From positions 15,865,512 through 15,929,511 of the forward strand of contig CM068313.1 in the NCBI GenBank assembly GCA_034766995.1: a stretch of DNA of 64,000 nt, given 5' to 3'. Positions 1 to 13,159 of this stretch are shown piece after piece. Each line of letters begins with the position of its first letter. Position 1 is the first letter of the stretch. This DNA comes from Acanthacorydalis orientalis. Lineage: Eukaryota; Arthropoda; Insecta; Megaloptera; Corydalidae. Made by a program: the position numbers and the translations under genes. Under the pieces are notes generated by a model. The model ran no database searches, had not been told where the DNA came from, and saw only the letters and a list, made by a program, of their open reading frames with translations.

Positions 1-332
1 TTTATTACAGGTGAACATTTATAATACATGAAAATAAAAACTGTACGCGGAAATGAAACTCTAAAATAAATGAAATTTTAGTTGTAGTTTTAACTAAAAC
101 TAATTATGTAAAGAGTATTAAACAAATAAATGGATTTTAATCGCTTACAGTAAAAAATGTGTATTTAGACAACTATGTTTGCAAATAAAAATAAATGGAA
201 ATTGCTTCTATACAGCAACCTGTAAAATAAAACCATTTTATCAAGAGAACGCAGTGTAGCATCACGGAAATTTATTGTATAGTTTTTTATAGAATATAGT
301 ATGACATGTAATAAATATTATAATTAACTGTA

Positions 333-378
<46 letters not shown>

Positions 379-408
379 ATCATTTAGCCAACATTTTTAT
401 AATCTTTC

Positions 409-414
<6 letters not shown>

Positions 415-474
<60 letters not shown>
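415..474. repeat. (TA)n microsatellite
   Basis: About 60 bp of uninterrupted TA; a shorter tract lies just before it at 339-368. Confidence 0.95.
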
Positions 475-478
<4 letters not shown>

Positions 479-1332
479 TTTCCATCGTAAAATTTCCATA
501 AAACAAATTTTTTGGTCATGTAGACCATCTTCTCGCAACGTCGCTTCCCCCGTTACACTCTATAAGTAGCATGTTAACTATTTTCATTCTCGATCATTTT
601 CGATGTTTCACGAACCGTCATTGTCGTCGATTCCAATGAAACAGTATTCGGGCACGGCTAGTTGTATGTTGGTCTCTTCAGATGTACTTCTAAGCAGATT
701 ACAGTGTACAGAAGAACACATCAATTATGAATATCGTGTACAAATAACATATTTACAATAAGTTTTCTTTTCAATTTCAATATTTTCACGATTTTATTTA
801 AAATCAAAAAAATATATTTTATTACATAATATCGTTATTTAGTTTTTCATGTTTCATTTAAAAATTGTTATGACTTAACGAGAGTGACCGAGAAAAGTCA
901 GCGAGGGTATTATCCCCCCGGGGGTCTACGAGTGTATTGAGTAGAAGATAGATACCCTGGGTACTTAAAAAGTTTTTTTTCATTCTAGAAATACTTTGTA
1001 AATTCTAAAATCTTTGCAATTAAATTGAAACATAATTATAAACATTAGATTACATGCACTTGATAGATAATGTTAATTTATTAAATTTAAAATAAAACTA
1101 GTTTACAAAAAGCAGCCGTACTTTGTTATCAAATGTTATTAATTTCTATTGATTTTTATTTACAATATAATCATTTATTTACAAATATTTGAAATTTATA
1201 AATAAATAGGTAGGATAAAATAAAATTTTATAATAAGGACTACTGTAATTTAGTAATTTGTATTTTATATTAATTATAGTTATAAATTCATTTGCTTCAA
1301 ACAACAAGTTTATGGATAGGACAAAAATTTAT

Positions 1333-1409
1333 ACGGTGCGAGGATCAAAGCTCAGGTCCAGGTTACTACAACCACAACGTAGGGTTCTGATCACTAAACG
1401 ATCAACGTG
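1333..1409 (-). pseudogene. tRNA-His(GTG) pseudogene
   Basis: The minus strand reads as a nuclear tRNA-His. The D-arm region GATCGTTTAGTGATCAG matches the family A-box region, and the anticodon arm CTACG-TTGTGGT-TGTAG carries anticodon GTG (plus-strand CAC at 1373-1375). The acceptor ends ACGTTG and CACCGT still pair in five of six positions. The part between anticodon arm and T-arm is too long and contains ACCTGGACCTG, which looks like a 5-6 bp tandem duplication, and the B box is changed to AGCTTTGATCC. It is therefore most likely a non-functional copy or the relic of a tRNA-derived element. Confidence 0.7.
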
Positions 1410-2093
1410 AAATCGACTTAGATTATTTATAACCATTGCTTTTCACTTCTACTGAAAATGAGAAAAATGAGAGTCGTTTCGTTTCCAGTTAAATAATTTA
1501 TTTTTTAAATTTGATTCAATAACCACAACTAAAATAATTTAATGAAAATAGTGATAATAAATCCTCAATATTATTATCATGGATAGTAAAATAATTTGAT
1601 TTTATGATAAGTTTTATTCTGAGACTGTTTAAATTTTTTTAGATCGATCGATAAGGTTCAAATTAATTATTTAGTATGAAATTATTTTTTTTGTATCATG
1701 TTTGTTTTAAAATTAAAATTGATTATTTTTTTAATTTAAAACAAATTAATTTTAAATGATTGGGATTTATTAAATCTATATTTGTTTGAATGGCAATAAA
1801 GAATTAAATTATATCTATAATACTACAGCAATTAAACTAAATTCAAATATAAGTTTGAGTTATTTAAAAAAAATACCGAGAGAAACGTTTCTTAATTATT
1901 TTGATATATATATATATTTGTATATGTATATACAGCTCTAATTGCCAGATATTTTATACGATAAGTTTTCACGAATCATAATTAAATATCACTTTAGCGA
2001 CACAGTAGTTAAATCGTTTATATATTTTGAATATAATATATATACCTTTTTCTAAATCAATGCATAAAACATTTTTGATTTAATGAATGTATC

Positions 2094-2128
<35 letters not shown>

Positions 2129-2269
2129 TTATAATAAATAATAATTATATTTTCAAGAACTTTAATTATAAAAATTGTGTATACTTTTCGATTTATATAT
2201 AGAAAAATATTTATGTTTTTGTTCGATTCAAATACAGATTATTTTATTGAAGAAAACATAGAAGCTTCC

Positions 2270-2276
<7 letters not shown>

Positions 2277-2324
<48 letters not shown>
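2277..2324. repeat. (TA)n microsatellite
   Basis: About 48 bp of pure TA; smaller tracts occur at 2096-2123 and 2669-2702. Confidence 0.95.
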
Positions 2325-2327
<3 letters not shown>

Positions 2328-2670
2328 AAATGAATGATCCGACTTAAATAAATGCAATGTAATGAGGTGTTTCAATAAAACTATTGTAATAAAGGTTTAC
2401 CGAAATAAAGATTGTCATATTTCAATTTCAATACTGCTCTTTAAGAATCCCGACCGTATTTACATAGTTGGAATATTAAATAACTTACTGCATATCATTG
2501 CCTAGGCTTTACACAAGGGTTCTCAAGATTTAGCTTGTCTGGCATTTTATTTGTGACCTTTCTGGCATGGGTGGGCTTATTATGTTTAACCTTCTGGAAA
2601 TATAACTTTTCAGGAAAAGTTTTTGAAATTTTAAGATACATTTCGTTATACATATATTACCAAGAAATTA

Positions 2671-2704
<34 letters not shown>

Positions 2705-4654
2705 GTCCTCTTATACAAATCGTATATTATTAAAGATAATATTTATTGCCTTTTATTAATATAAAAATTTAATACATGTTAGAATCATAAAGTAGTAAGT
2801 AAATATTTTGTTGATAAATTCTATGAATATTTATTTTTAAGCTTATAGAAAACAGGAAAAGAATAAGTCGATTATAAATTTATTACTGAATAAATTTTTG
2901 AAAAGAATTACTCGTTATCAATGAATTTTTATAGAGAATGTTATACAATAGAAACCAGAATAACTAAATTCCTAACTAATTGATAATACAATCTCGACAA
3001 ATATTTCATGCATGAAAGCTTCATGAAAATGTATTACATTTACTGTCTTATTTACATATTACATATTATCAACAGCAATTATTTATAACTAGTGAGGTAT
3101 TGTAAAGGCTTACATGTGATAAATAGAGGTTAAATATTGAGGTTTGATCTACGATTACACTATTTCAGTAAGAAGTTTATACATATTTCTCATGTTTGTT
3201 AAATAATTTTAATTTGTTATAAATATTCATTTCGCAATAAAGGGAAGTTTCTATTCGAATGGAAAATATTTGTCGCTTTAATTCATTCCATCTATGCAGT
3301 AATTTAAATTAAGTAATAAAATGTTTTGTTTTATTATCTGATGTATTCCATCCATATTATCGTGTATAGACTTTTTCTAAATTATTTGTTTGCATGTATA
3401 CAGACGAAAATGTTTACATAACATTTTCAGAGATATTAAACTCTATTTATAATACAATTTTCGATAAATGCGTGTGAAATGAGGTCAACTAGACAGTTTG
3501 TGTTCGCTAAAAACATGTGAGTTAAAATAATACACTCAGCCTATTATCCTAATTGAAGTTTTTAGTGGTGTCCTTTGTTTCAAGAGATAAATGGTACGAT
3601 TGTACCTAATATACGAAAATATATCTTGTCTTATATCCACACCATTGAGGATCCACACAGAATACAAAAGATATATTTGTCACATAACTATTTACAGAAA
3701 AAGAGTCATTTAAAACCTACACTTACATATGTTTACAAAAAATGTATATTCGTATATAAATATTGATTCCAATTGTTCAGTTTTAACTTTTTTGAGGTTT
3801 ATGTTTATTTTTAATGGATGATTACATTTGTCTATAAAATGTATTTAATTATATTAAGAAAATGTATATTGTGCTATGATAGTATTATTTTATTTCATAT
3901 TCATAAAAGAATCTTATTTGAATAAGTTTCAAACTGTTTTTAGTTATAAATTTTAAAAGTCTGTTTAAGAAAACTTTTGTTAATAATAGAAGTTGATAAA
4001 GCTACTATTTTTTGCGGATTTTTTATGAGAAATATTGAATTATTAAAAGTTTGAAGTCTGATTATAACGTAGATAATTGAAAATTTTAAAGTAACTAAAG
4101 TAATAAATGATTTAAACATTTGTATAGAAAATACATGAGTGAATCATTTTTATAAATTTTACTATTAATCTTATGTTACTAGTAGAAAGTTTATTGGTGT
4201 AATCTGATTAAAATATAAAGTTTACTAAATTCAATGAGATTACTTTTGAAATGAAGTTTCAAAGCTATTTGATTGAATATGAAATAAATCGTAAATGAAA
4301 TCATGTCTAATTTTTCTACAATATTTCATGTAAATGAGAATTTCTTAAATTATTTCTAACATATCCGTTAATTAATTTGAGTAATTCTTGGTTTCCTTTC
4401 TTGGATTTTTTTTATGATTTCTTATAACTTGTCAATTAGAATAGTTGTTGGTATGATTTTTATCGCAAATAACCAAATTTAATTTTCATAACTAAGATTT
4501 GTTTTTTATCATTTATTTTTTTATGAAATTCTTATTCTAATAAATGATTTATGGTAGATTAAAAGTAAATAAAAACATTTTATAATATGATTTGAATTAG
4601 AAATAAATATTAAAAATATTCTACTTGGACTTTAATGACAGTCATAAATAAAAC

Positions 4655-4732
<78 letters not shown>
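4655..4732. repeat. (TA)n microsatellite
   Basis: Nearly 80 bp of TA with one internal ACATA interruption. Confidence 0.95.
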
Positions 4733-4735
<3 letters not shown>

Positions 4736-5540
4736 CCAATCTAGAATATTTTTTTATGCAAATTTTTGTTAAGAGATGCTTAAAAGTAGTCAAATGTCGA
4801 TAAGTCAAAAATTAATTAATAGTATATTTTTTTTAATAATGAAAAGTAAATTATGACATATTTAATGTGTTAGAAAATGCTTTTCGCATTTTCTTTTCTT
4901 TTATTTTTTATTGAAATATTGTCAAATATATTTTATATCATATTTATTTATTATTTTTTTTAGTCTACGATCTCTTTTTGTTATTTCAAGTATTAGATTG
5001 ATTTAAATATACTAAAAAAGATTTATACAATTTTTATGTTATTGTAAAAGTTTAAAATATTATTTTGATAAATTATATAATTTTTAAGTTTTCTGTTAGT
5101 ATATGCATATAAATTTGAATATGTAAACATATAATTGGACGTGTTCTCAAAATGCGTATAATTATTTTTGAAAATTTCTCATAATACAGTTTGTTGATAA
5201 AAGCTAAAAGTTGAATATGTTTGTATTAAAACTTTATAAAATATATCATGTCATATATAGAATGTATCAAAAACATGTGGTGTATTTCATTATAATTTTC
5301 ATATAATATAGTTTCATCACACCGACATTTTTGGGAAATGTTTATTTTAAGGCGTTTGCAAATTGTTTAACTTCGTTCAGTGAATTTTTAATATTTGATA
5401 CATATTTTTTTATTTAATTGTTTTTTTATCAATTAACGTTTAATTATTGTGAAATAATATATATTTATAAATATATGATAATATATGATTATTATTTAAA
5501 ATAGTACTGTGTTTTTTGACAGTTAAGTAACTATTTTTTA

Positions 5541-5543
<3 letters not shown>

Positions 5544-5588
<45 letters not shown>
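5544..5588. repeat. (TA)n microsatellite
   Basis: About 45 bp of pure TA, 130 bp before the complex block at 5.7 kb. Confidence 0.95.
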
Positions 5589-5591
<3 letters not shown>

Positions 5592-5714
5592 ATTTAGATT
5601 AATTCAGAACTTATTGAAAACTACACATCCAACAATAAGATTCCATAAAGATATTAAATTATTAATTATATCCAAAACATTACACACCATTGAAATATTA
5701 TCATGTTAATTTGT

Positions 5715-6020
5715 TATTTAGGTTAGAAAATTCCTCCTGGTCGTTCATATCAGCGATATTATTAGACCGTGTACGTTAAACTACGAGCATTATGCATTAC
5801 CAGTAGACACACCCATCCTTTCATATGTCACGTTGATGTTAACGTCGTAGCAGACATTAACATCCAACTTTGAGACATCGTTCATATCAGCTATGAAGTT
5901 TTCCATAACTTTATACTTTGATCGTTAATTACGTTACACCTATGTTGGTGTGGTAGTTTCGTTTCATAGTCAACGAGATCCATTAGTCGCCGTATCATAT
6001 GAAGCTTGCTTAGAAGCTTA
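5715..6020. promoter_or_regulatory. Complex non-coding block with dyad and direct repeat
   Basis: About 300 bp of non-repetitive, less AT-rich DNA without ORFs. It holds an exact 14-bp direct repeat TCGTTCATATCAGC (5741-5754 and 5878-5891) and an exact 8-bp dyad GATGTTAA/TTAACATC (5835-5842 and 5857-5864). Such blocks inside long AT-rich spacer are often regulatory, but this is inference. Confidence 0.3.
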
Positions 6021-6834
6021 TAGTTTAAAGCTCTTAGTTATAATAATAAATTGTGTGCAGTGTACAGGATGTTTCTTTTTTTAAAAAAACATACTGCAGT
6101 AACGATACGAATATGATTGTTTCTTCATACACCGATCTATTATTTAATATGAATTTTCATTACAATATGTGTACATAAAGATCTATTATGATTATGCATC
6201 ACTCTGTAATGTATACATGACTTGATGTTTAGCATTAATTTAAACTACATATAAGGTCAAAATAATACAAAGTAATGAAAAAACATGAAATTAAGAGACT
6301 GTAATTTATTTTCATACTAAAACTTTTGCATCAGAAATATTCGAAAATTTTATGACTATCAAATGACTATATTAAATAAAAAATATATAAACCAACGATA
6401 TTTTTTTTAACATACACATTTTTTACCATTTATAATTCTCGTTTCTCTATACTTTGATGGAAATATTATTCTTATATATATCGATGTAAGATTTTGTTAC
6501 ACATTTTTTCAATTTAGTTTTTTCTTTTCATCAACCTTTTAAAAACTTGTTTATTAACTGTTTATATTATTGAGATATTTACGTTATAATAATGATAAGT
6601 AATATGAATAAAAATGTTTTTTTCGAATTTATTTTAATACTTTGTTATTTATTGAATCGAAAAATTATTATGAGTTATATATTTTCTGTATCACATATTT
6701 AAGCATGTTAGGAGAGTAGATGTTTGTTATGAGTTGAAAATATTTGGTCTCAATAAAATATAATATACTATATAAACTGGGATTGAAACTTGGGATACGT
6801 TGTTTAAATTTTAATAAATTCCTTATTTGATACT

Positions 6835-6835
<1 letters not shown>

Positions 6836-6878
<43 letters not shown>
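6836..6878. repeat. (TA)n microsatellite
   Basis: About 43 bp of pure TA in spacer shortly before mariner copy A. Confidence 0.95.
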
Positions 6879-6882
<4 letters not shown>

Positions 6883-7030
6883 TTTTCTTAATTTTTTTCA
6901 AAGATACATCAAAACGAAAAACAGTAATATATAGAACCGTAGATTCTAGAACATGATTTATTGTTATATTTATAGTTATTAATATATATATATATATCTG
7001 CGTGTGTGTGTGAAAATTTTTATTAACGGC

Positions 7031-7570
7031 TTAGGTTGGTAGAAAATTAATTGCTCATTATGACCTTCAAATTTATATACATTTTTCTTAGTTAATAATT
7101 AACTTAATTAATTGAAATAAGTACCATTAGAATCGATACATTGTTGCCAATTAACACACTAAAACACCCCCATGCCTTCAGTGGATCGTTATGAACTGAA
7201 AAAGGACCCCCGCGACCTTCTTCATTATCAAGGCTCTCGGCCCCATTACGAAATGTTTGGTATCACCATTGCACCGTACGTTCCATAACAGTATCCACAT
7301 CAAAAGCATTGTTTAATTTACGAGCAGTCTGCTGCTTTACCTCCTGTTTTGGACTCATACAAAAAATTGCTCTTATTGACTTCGTTTCCATCTTTAATTC
7401 AATAGACAAATTTGAAACAAAATTAATTATACAGTCAACGTCGATGTTATCAAAATACAGACCGAAAAATGCACTTAAAATGATATTACACGATTAAAAT
7501 GACATTTTCATTGAAAAAAATTAAGGCTAGAATTTAGGAAACAAATCGCAATTCTATTCCTACCAGTCAA
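7031..7570 (-). mobile_element. Mariner deletion derivative A (N- and C-terminal transposase ends joined)
   Basis: The element starts with TTAGGTTGGTAGAAAATTAA and ends with the imperfect inverse (TTCCTACCAGTCAA). On the minus strand a transposase N-terminus begins at about 7391 (METKSIRAIF), followed by a KAA-type helix region around 7300-7340. The reading jumps from the linker near 7180 directly to the C-terminal end WQQCIDSNGTYFN plus stop at about 7107-7148. The DDE catalytic core is absent and the reading frame is broken. N- and C-terminal patterns resemble the cecropia-type (Hsmar1-like) mariners. It is non-autonomous. Confidence 0.75.
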
Positions 7571-8256
7571 TTATTAATATAAAAATGATATTTTATATTT
7601 AATAAAAGTTGATAGTGTTTATAGTTAGTATACAATTCCTTAAATGCAGGAGCTTTAACTGATAAATATTCAATACGACACTTCAAACACACACACACGT
7701 ATATATATATATATATGTCGTTATAGATATGCGTGTATATATATACATATTTGTATTTCAAAATACCATTTTCAAAAATGAATCAATGTTTTTTATAGGC
7801 CCTGTTTACCATTATGTATTTAATAGTTTCAATTTATCTCCGATTTCGTGTTTGATTAAATCTAACTTTGAAATGAATGTCGAATATTTTCCAGCAATTA
7901 CAATTATTCAAATCCTTAGAAAAAAGTCCAGATTTCATTTTTCAATGAAATGAAAAATATAAAATCATAAATAATCTTCATGAAAATACTGACAAGATTT
8001 AAACTCATTCATCTTTATCATTTGACAACCCTTCTATCTATGAAATCTGTGGCTCAGTATCAACGAATGAAAAAAAAATATACTGTTTTCATTTCTACTT
8101 ATAGATTTCGAATGTACATACGAATTTCACGTTATGTTTTATACGATATTTCGAAACATATCGAATTTGAATTTTTTAAACTGACATAAACACAAATCAA
8201 TAACTGATACACAAAATATCATAAATCATTTTAATACGCCGGATATTTAGCACACG

Positions 8257-8450
8257 GTGCAGATATGTGGCGCCGGGCCATTTAGTAGCGGCGAGCTTTT
8301 GGTCTGTGCCTCAACGGCGATGATTTCCGATGTGGTCCGATTTGTGCCGAGGCGACGCGCGCGCCTCTGCGTATAACGGTAACATAACGGCAGTGAGTCA
8401 ACAGTCGTTGCCAAAGCCAGTAGGCTTTTTTGGAGTAGCGACCATACATA
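8257..8450 (+). promoter_or_regulatory. CpG-rich island with TATA/initiator core promoter
   Basis: This block stands out from the AT-rich surroundings by many CG dinucleotides, including an alternating CG/GC run near 8354-8363. TATAAC at 8372 lies 31 bp before the A of CAGTCGTTG (A at 8403), the spacing of an arthropod TATA box and initiator, on the plus strand. Both strands carry stops, so it does not look coding. It may start a non-coding first exon; possible donors such as GTAACA or GTGAAG occur after 8560. The next firm gene on this strand is the kekkon-like gene 25 kb downstream, which is the natural but unproven target. Confidence 0.5.
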
Positions 8451-9389
8451 TTTTTACTATAAATATATATACATATATATATATTTCAATTCTAGTGTAA
8501 CCGACTGAATTTGTACATAGATACATATTTTGACATTTTTAATTATTCGTGGAACTAAGAGTAACAAGTGAAGAGATTTCATACAATAAACGTGATTATT
8601 AAGATCAAAATTCAATGTGGATTATTTTTATAATGTAATCTTGTAAACTAAACAGAAAATCATTAAAACAAACGTGTGAATTGTAACATATATAAAATAT
8701 AATAATAAAATCGTCACAGTACAGATAACATGATTGTGAATTCTATAATTATTGGTGTAACTATCGAATTGTATATGTGCAGTGCCAAAATACTACGGAA
8801 ATAAAAATTGGTAATATTATTGTTTATATGAATCATAAATGTTAAAATGTCTGCATATTTTTCATGCGTTTTCAGTTCGTTTAAGCTTTTTAGACAGGAA
8901 ACAGTCTGTCGTTTATCATAACTGGAACGAAAACGATTATTCGCTTGAGAAACTAGCAAGAGTAACATTTCAACCAATGTAGATGAATTTATAGTGTTTG
9001 CTGAGATAAAGTTTTTATTCTGCTATTTTTAATATTTTTTTCTTCTAATAACATTTGAGATTTTTTCCTGTTTATAATGTTGTTTGGATTCATCGCATAG
9101 ATATATATTTTTTGTATGTTAAATATATATGTTGGCTTATTATGCATAAATTTTTGTGTATGTATATGTTAACGTGTATATATATATATATAAATGTTTA
9201 TATGATTGTTTATTATAAAAATCATATCAATTTATTAATAATTAAATATTTACATAGAATAATAAACAACTAAATACTAAAAACATTTTTATTGGAATAA
9301 AGAACAGAAAATAACATTTTATTGAATTGTTACATTTGTAGAATAATTTTCTGGAGAGGAGAAATATACTTTTATTAATTACTAATACA

Positions 9390-9393
<4 letters not shown>

Positions 9394-9447
<54 letters not shown>
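9394..9447. repeat. (TA)n microsatellite
   Basis: About 54 bp of TA; a second tract of about 26 bp lies at 9572-9597. Confidence 0.95.
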
Positions 9448-9451
<4 letters not shown>

Positions 9452-9941
9452 TTTAATTAAAGTATGTGATTATTGTTTTTCGATGGAGATGTGAAATTTG
9501 ATTCTGTGAAATCATTAAATGTCCTATTTTAATTTTACTAATTAAAGAGTAAATATAATAAAAAAATTATCTATATATATATATATATATATATATACAT
9601 ACAATTCCAAATTTCTATGATACTTCAGTTGACATGTTGTCGGTATTTTTGACCAAGATTAATCGTTTTTACTTTTGTACATGTTATTTAAAAAGTATCA
9701 AATCGATATTTATTAAACAATTTATCTTTTTAATTAAAGAAATGTATATAAAATTTCGTTATATAGATTGAAGAGCTGAACATCATCTGTTCTTGACATG
9801 CTATTTTATTAAATATCAAAATCGTAAGGTTACTGACGTCAGTATAATCAAACATGAAGATGAAAGATATAGTACATATGAAATGTTGTACAAAGTATAA
9901 GTTAATTAACGGATTTTAATTTATGGATAGTAACTAGACTT

Positions 9942-10013
<72 letters not shown>

Positions 10014-10152
10014 AGTACACATTCACTAACGTACACGCATGAAAACATACAGTTACATCTATCTACCCATATTATCTATTCACACATGCATACACACATA
10101 TGTATATATATATATACATATGTATATATATATATATATAGATGTATAGATG

Positions 10153-10226
<74 letters not shown>

Positions 10227-10235
10227 TAGATAGAT
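9942..10235. repeat. Compound TA/TATG/TAGA microsatellite cluster
   Basis: A pure TA tract (9942-10006) is followed by CA-rich and TATG/TAGA-interrupted TA blocks (10080-10235), the longest repeat cluster of the window. It can be read as a Tyr-Ile protein in some frames, which is an artefact. Confidence 0.95.
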
Positions 10236-11319
10236 ACACGAATACAATCTTTTTATGAAATGAAATTCTAAAAATATTGGTTTTCTCTGTTCTGTCTATT
10301 ATTACTCTTTCTCTGTTTAATTTAATCATACATTTAGTTACATATATAATTAAAATTAAATCGTAAATTCATTTTAGTAAAATTGTATCGATATTTTATG
10401 TTTTATTATAAAAACAGTGATATTTTTGTTATACATCTACTAACATATATACATACAGGCATATATATATATATATATATATAATCCTGGTATCAATTTA
10501 GGAAAATATTTTTTTTATAACATTCTGATTAACCTTCTACTGTTTTTATTCACATTTAAAAGTAAATTTTAAATATTTGATATTACTTGTTTCTTTTTAG
10601 TTGCTAAGTTTTAATGATGTTTTTAATCGAAATTATAAATTGTTTTTTCACTGTTTGTAAAATATTAAAAAAGGTATTAACATTTCCAAAGATCTAATAT
10701 TAATGCAAGTAAACCAACATCCATGATATTTTATTAACACATATATTCAATAACGAAAGAGCGATAACGGTCAAAAGATAACGGTTGAACTGCTTCTGAT
10801 ATGATTTGAATATGATAAAATACTGCAACATTTTTTATACACAAATTCTAACATATTTTTATTTTTGTAATTATAATTCAGTTAAAAATATATAAAATGT
10901 GTTACTTATTACTTTTATAAAAAGTTTATTTTGTATTTCAGTATTTACTTTGTATTTTTTTTTATTTCTTTTACTGTCTGATTTAATAATTTTAATATTC
11001 ATTTTCTTTCTTAATAATTTTTATATTCGTATTATAATAATTTATGCCTTTTATTCTTTTTATGGTATAATGTAATAAATTCTTGTTTTCTCAATAATTC
11101 AACAGATTATTCATTAATCATTCTTTCTTGTGAATCTTTCTTCATTTATGTTCATTTAATGATATTGTCTTTAAATTACTATTTTTATATAAAATTATTC
11201 ACTCCATACAATGTATTCCAGTTGATTATATTATAAGATATTTGATAATAATAATGAATGTTTTCTGTTCAATTATTATATATAATTTTACGATATAGTA
11301 TAATAACCACACGGATAAT

Positions 11320-11430
11320 TGATATGTATATATATATATATATATATCTTTGTATAGGATATACTTGTGGTCAATAGTTAATGATTAGAAATCAGTATAT
11401 ATATATATATTTATATATATATATATATAT
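11320..11430. repeat. Two (TA)n tracts
   Basis: TA tracts at about 11324-11347 and 11395-11430, separated by 50 bp of unique sequence. Confidence 0.9.
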
Positions 11431-12679
11431 GTGTATATAACGTAGTGACCAGTAAAGTTAGATATATGTATGTTTCAAGTGTAAATAGTAGAAAACTCAA
11501 ATTTCACTGGAAATATTTTCTACTTAAATTATGTACTAGTAGTTACCGGTTTCTTTTTACTTCTCATATATATATATATACATATATACATCAACGACCT
11601 ATTGATGTCATCGTCGATTCCTGTTTTATCTATTTCGTTCGTATTTTTAGTAGAACCGGTAATATTGACAAAAACCTGTTTTGTGATAATTTCTTATTAT
11701 TTGGAATTTCACTGAAAAAATTTCTATCTTTATTTGTCACTTACTTTATTTATATAAACAGAAATACTTTTATCCAATGTAATTTCAGGATTTAAAAACA
11801 GCGTTAATACAAATTCTTATATCCGTTTATTTTTTAACTCCTAACCGGAAACGCAACATATTTTTCTATACAATTTTAGATTAATTTATATAGTAATAAT
11901 AAAAGTATAAGAATATTTTCTTCCACAAACGAGATAGATGTTAAAATGTTAATAATATATATTAGTTGTCTTTATATGGATGTGATATAGGAATATAAAT
12001 ATAAAATGGCATTTTATTAATTAAATTTGTATGAGTTTGAAATTAAAAATAAAATCGGAGTTAGGATCGGATTCAATAACACCTCAAGATAAATAAGTAA
12101 ACGAAAAAAGTATGCTTATTTCGTAACATCGTAATTCGGTTATCGATTTAAGATTACCTGATCATGAAAATACTCACGGATGTAATCTAAAACTGTATTT
12201 GTGGTGCGTTGTCTCGTTTCTTCATCTTAATAGTAAAACGTTTCCGGAAAATCCATCTGTATTTCTGAAACGAATGGAATCAAATTGTTGAAAAGAGTTT
12301 CAGATAACAATCAGTATTCATTATACTATCAAGATTGTTTTGATAATATCTGTTGAAATGGTATACAATACTCTGTATTTTAGACAATAGAAAGTTGTTT
12401 CGTTGTTGAGCAAAACTTTTCGTTTTCAAAGCGTACATATTTTACTGATAAAGTTACTAAATAAGAAATATGAACTAGTTTGTTTTATGATGAATTTTGT
12501 TTTATGAAAACAGATATAATTTTTGACTTGGAACTTCTGAGAATAATTATATTTGATGAACAATGTTTCTGATTTATTCATTTGTAAATAATATTCATGT
12601 ATAGTTCTTGTATAATATTTAAAATTCAATTTACATTTAACTACGATTTGTAGTACTTCATTAATTTCAATCTATATTT

Positions 12680-12682
12680 ATT

Positions 12683-12714
<32 letters not shown>

Positions 12715-12715
12715 C

Positions 12716-12767
<52 letters not shown>

Positions 12768-12782
12768 GTATATGTATATGTA
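12680..12782. repeat. Compound (TA)n/(TATG)n microsatellite
   Basis: TA blocks separated by TATG and TACA units, ending in TATATG repeats. Confidence 0.95.
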
Positions 12783-13159
12783 AGTGACTAATTATTATCA
12801 ACATTTTAATTAAGTTAAATGATTAATTGTGTTTTCATATTATAGGTGATTAAGAATAATAAAAAAATATAAATCTAAAATTTTTATATTATTGTAATAT
12901 TTAATTTGAATTACAAAATAATAACCTTTTCGAAACGGTACTTAATTTTTGTGTATTCTGAAGTAATTAAATAGTAATTAAAATTCTACACAAAAATAAA
13001 TTATATGAGGGTTGAATGAGGTGAGGTTTGATCGAGGTTGTGGTTGTGTGATAAAAATTAGCTTGTTTTGTAAATTTTCCAACTATTTTTTTTTAAATCA
13101 GTCATTCGATTATTTCTAAAATTGAATTTAATTCGATTTACAATTTTAAAACTCATAGT

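Larger units (their letters stand above)
1410..5714. other. AT-rich spacer
   Basis: Only TA microsatellites and AT-rich unique sequence are visible. A minus-strand stretch open over about 30 codons near 2505-2585 (reading NKPTHARKVTNKMPDKLNLE) is less AT-rich but has no recognisable family. Confidence 0.6.
8451..13159. other. AT-rich spacer
   Basis: Many TA tracts and no supported gene. If the 8.4-kb promoter is real, part of this is likely leader exon and intron. Confidence 0.6.

Noticed and set aside
2505..2590. Minus-strand open stretch NKPTHARKVTNKMPDKLNLE
   Set aside because: Too short, without splice sites or a known family; noted only within the spacer description.
8714..8977. 87-codon minus-strand frame
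   Set aside because: Composition equals the AT-rich background and no domain or signal is visible.
10072..10329. Long Tyr-Ile repeat reading frame
   Set aside because: It is (TA)n microsatellite read as codons; the same applies to similar frames near 415-474, 6668-6901, 22736-22954, 36520-36756, 39010-39213, 56545-56841 and 63259-63456.
12680..12782. Array-like TATATG/TACATA pattern considered as CRISPR-like or satellite array
   Set aside because: There are no unique spacers between constant repeats; it is a compound microsatellite.
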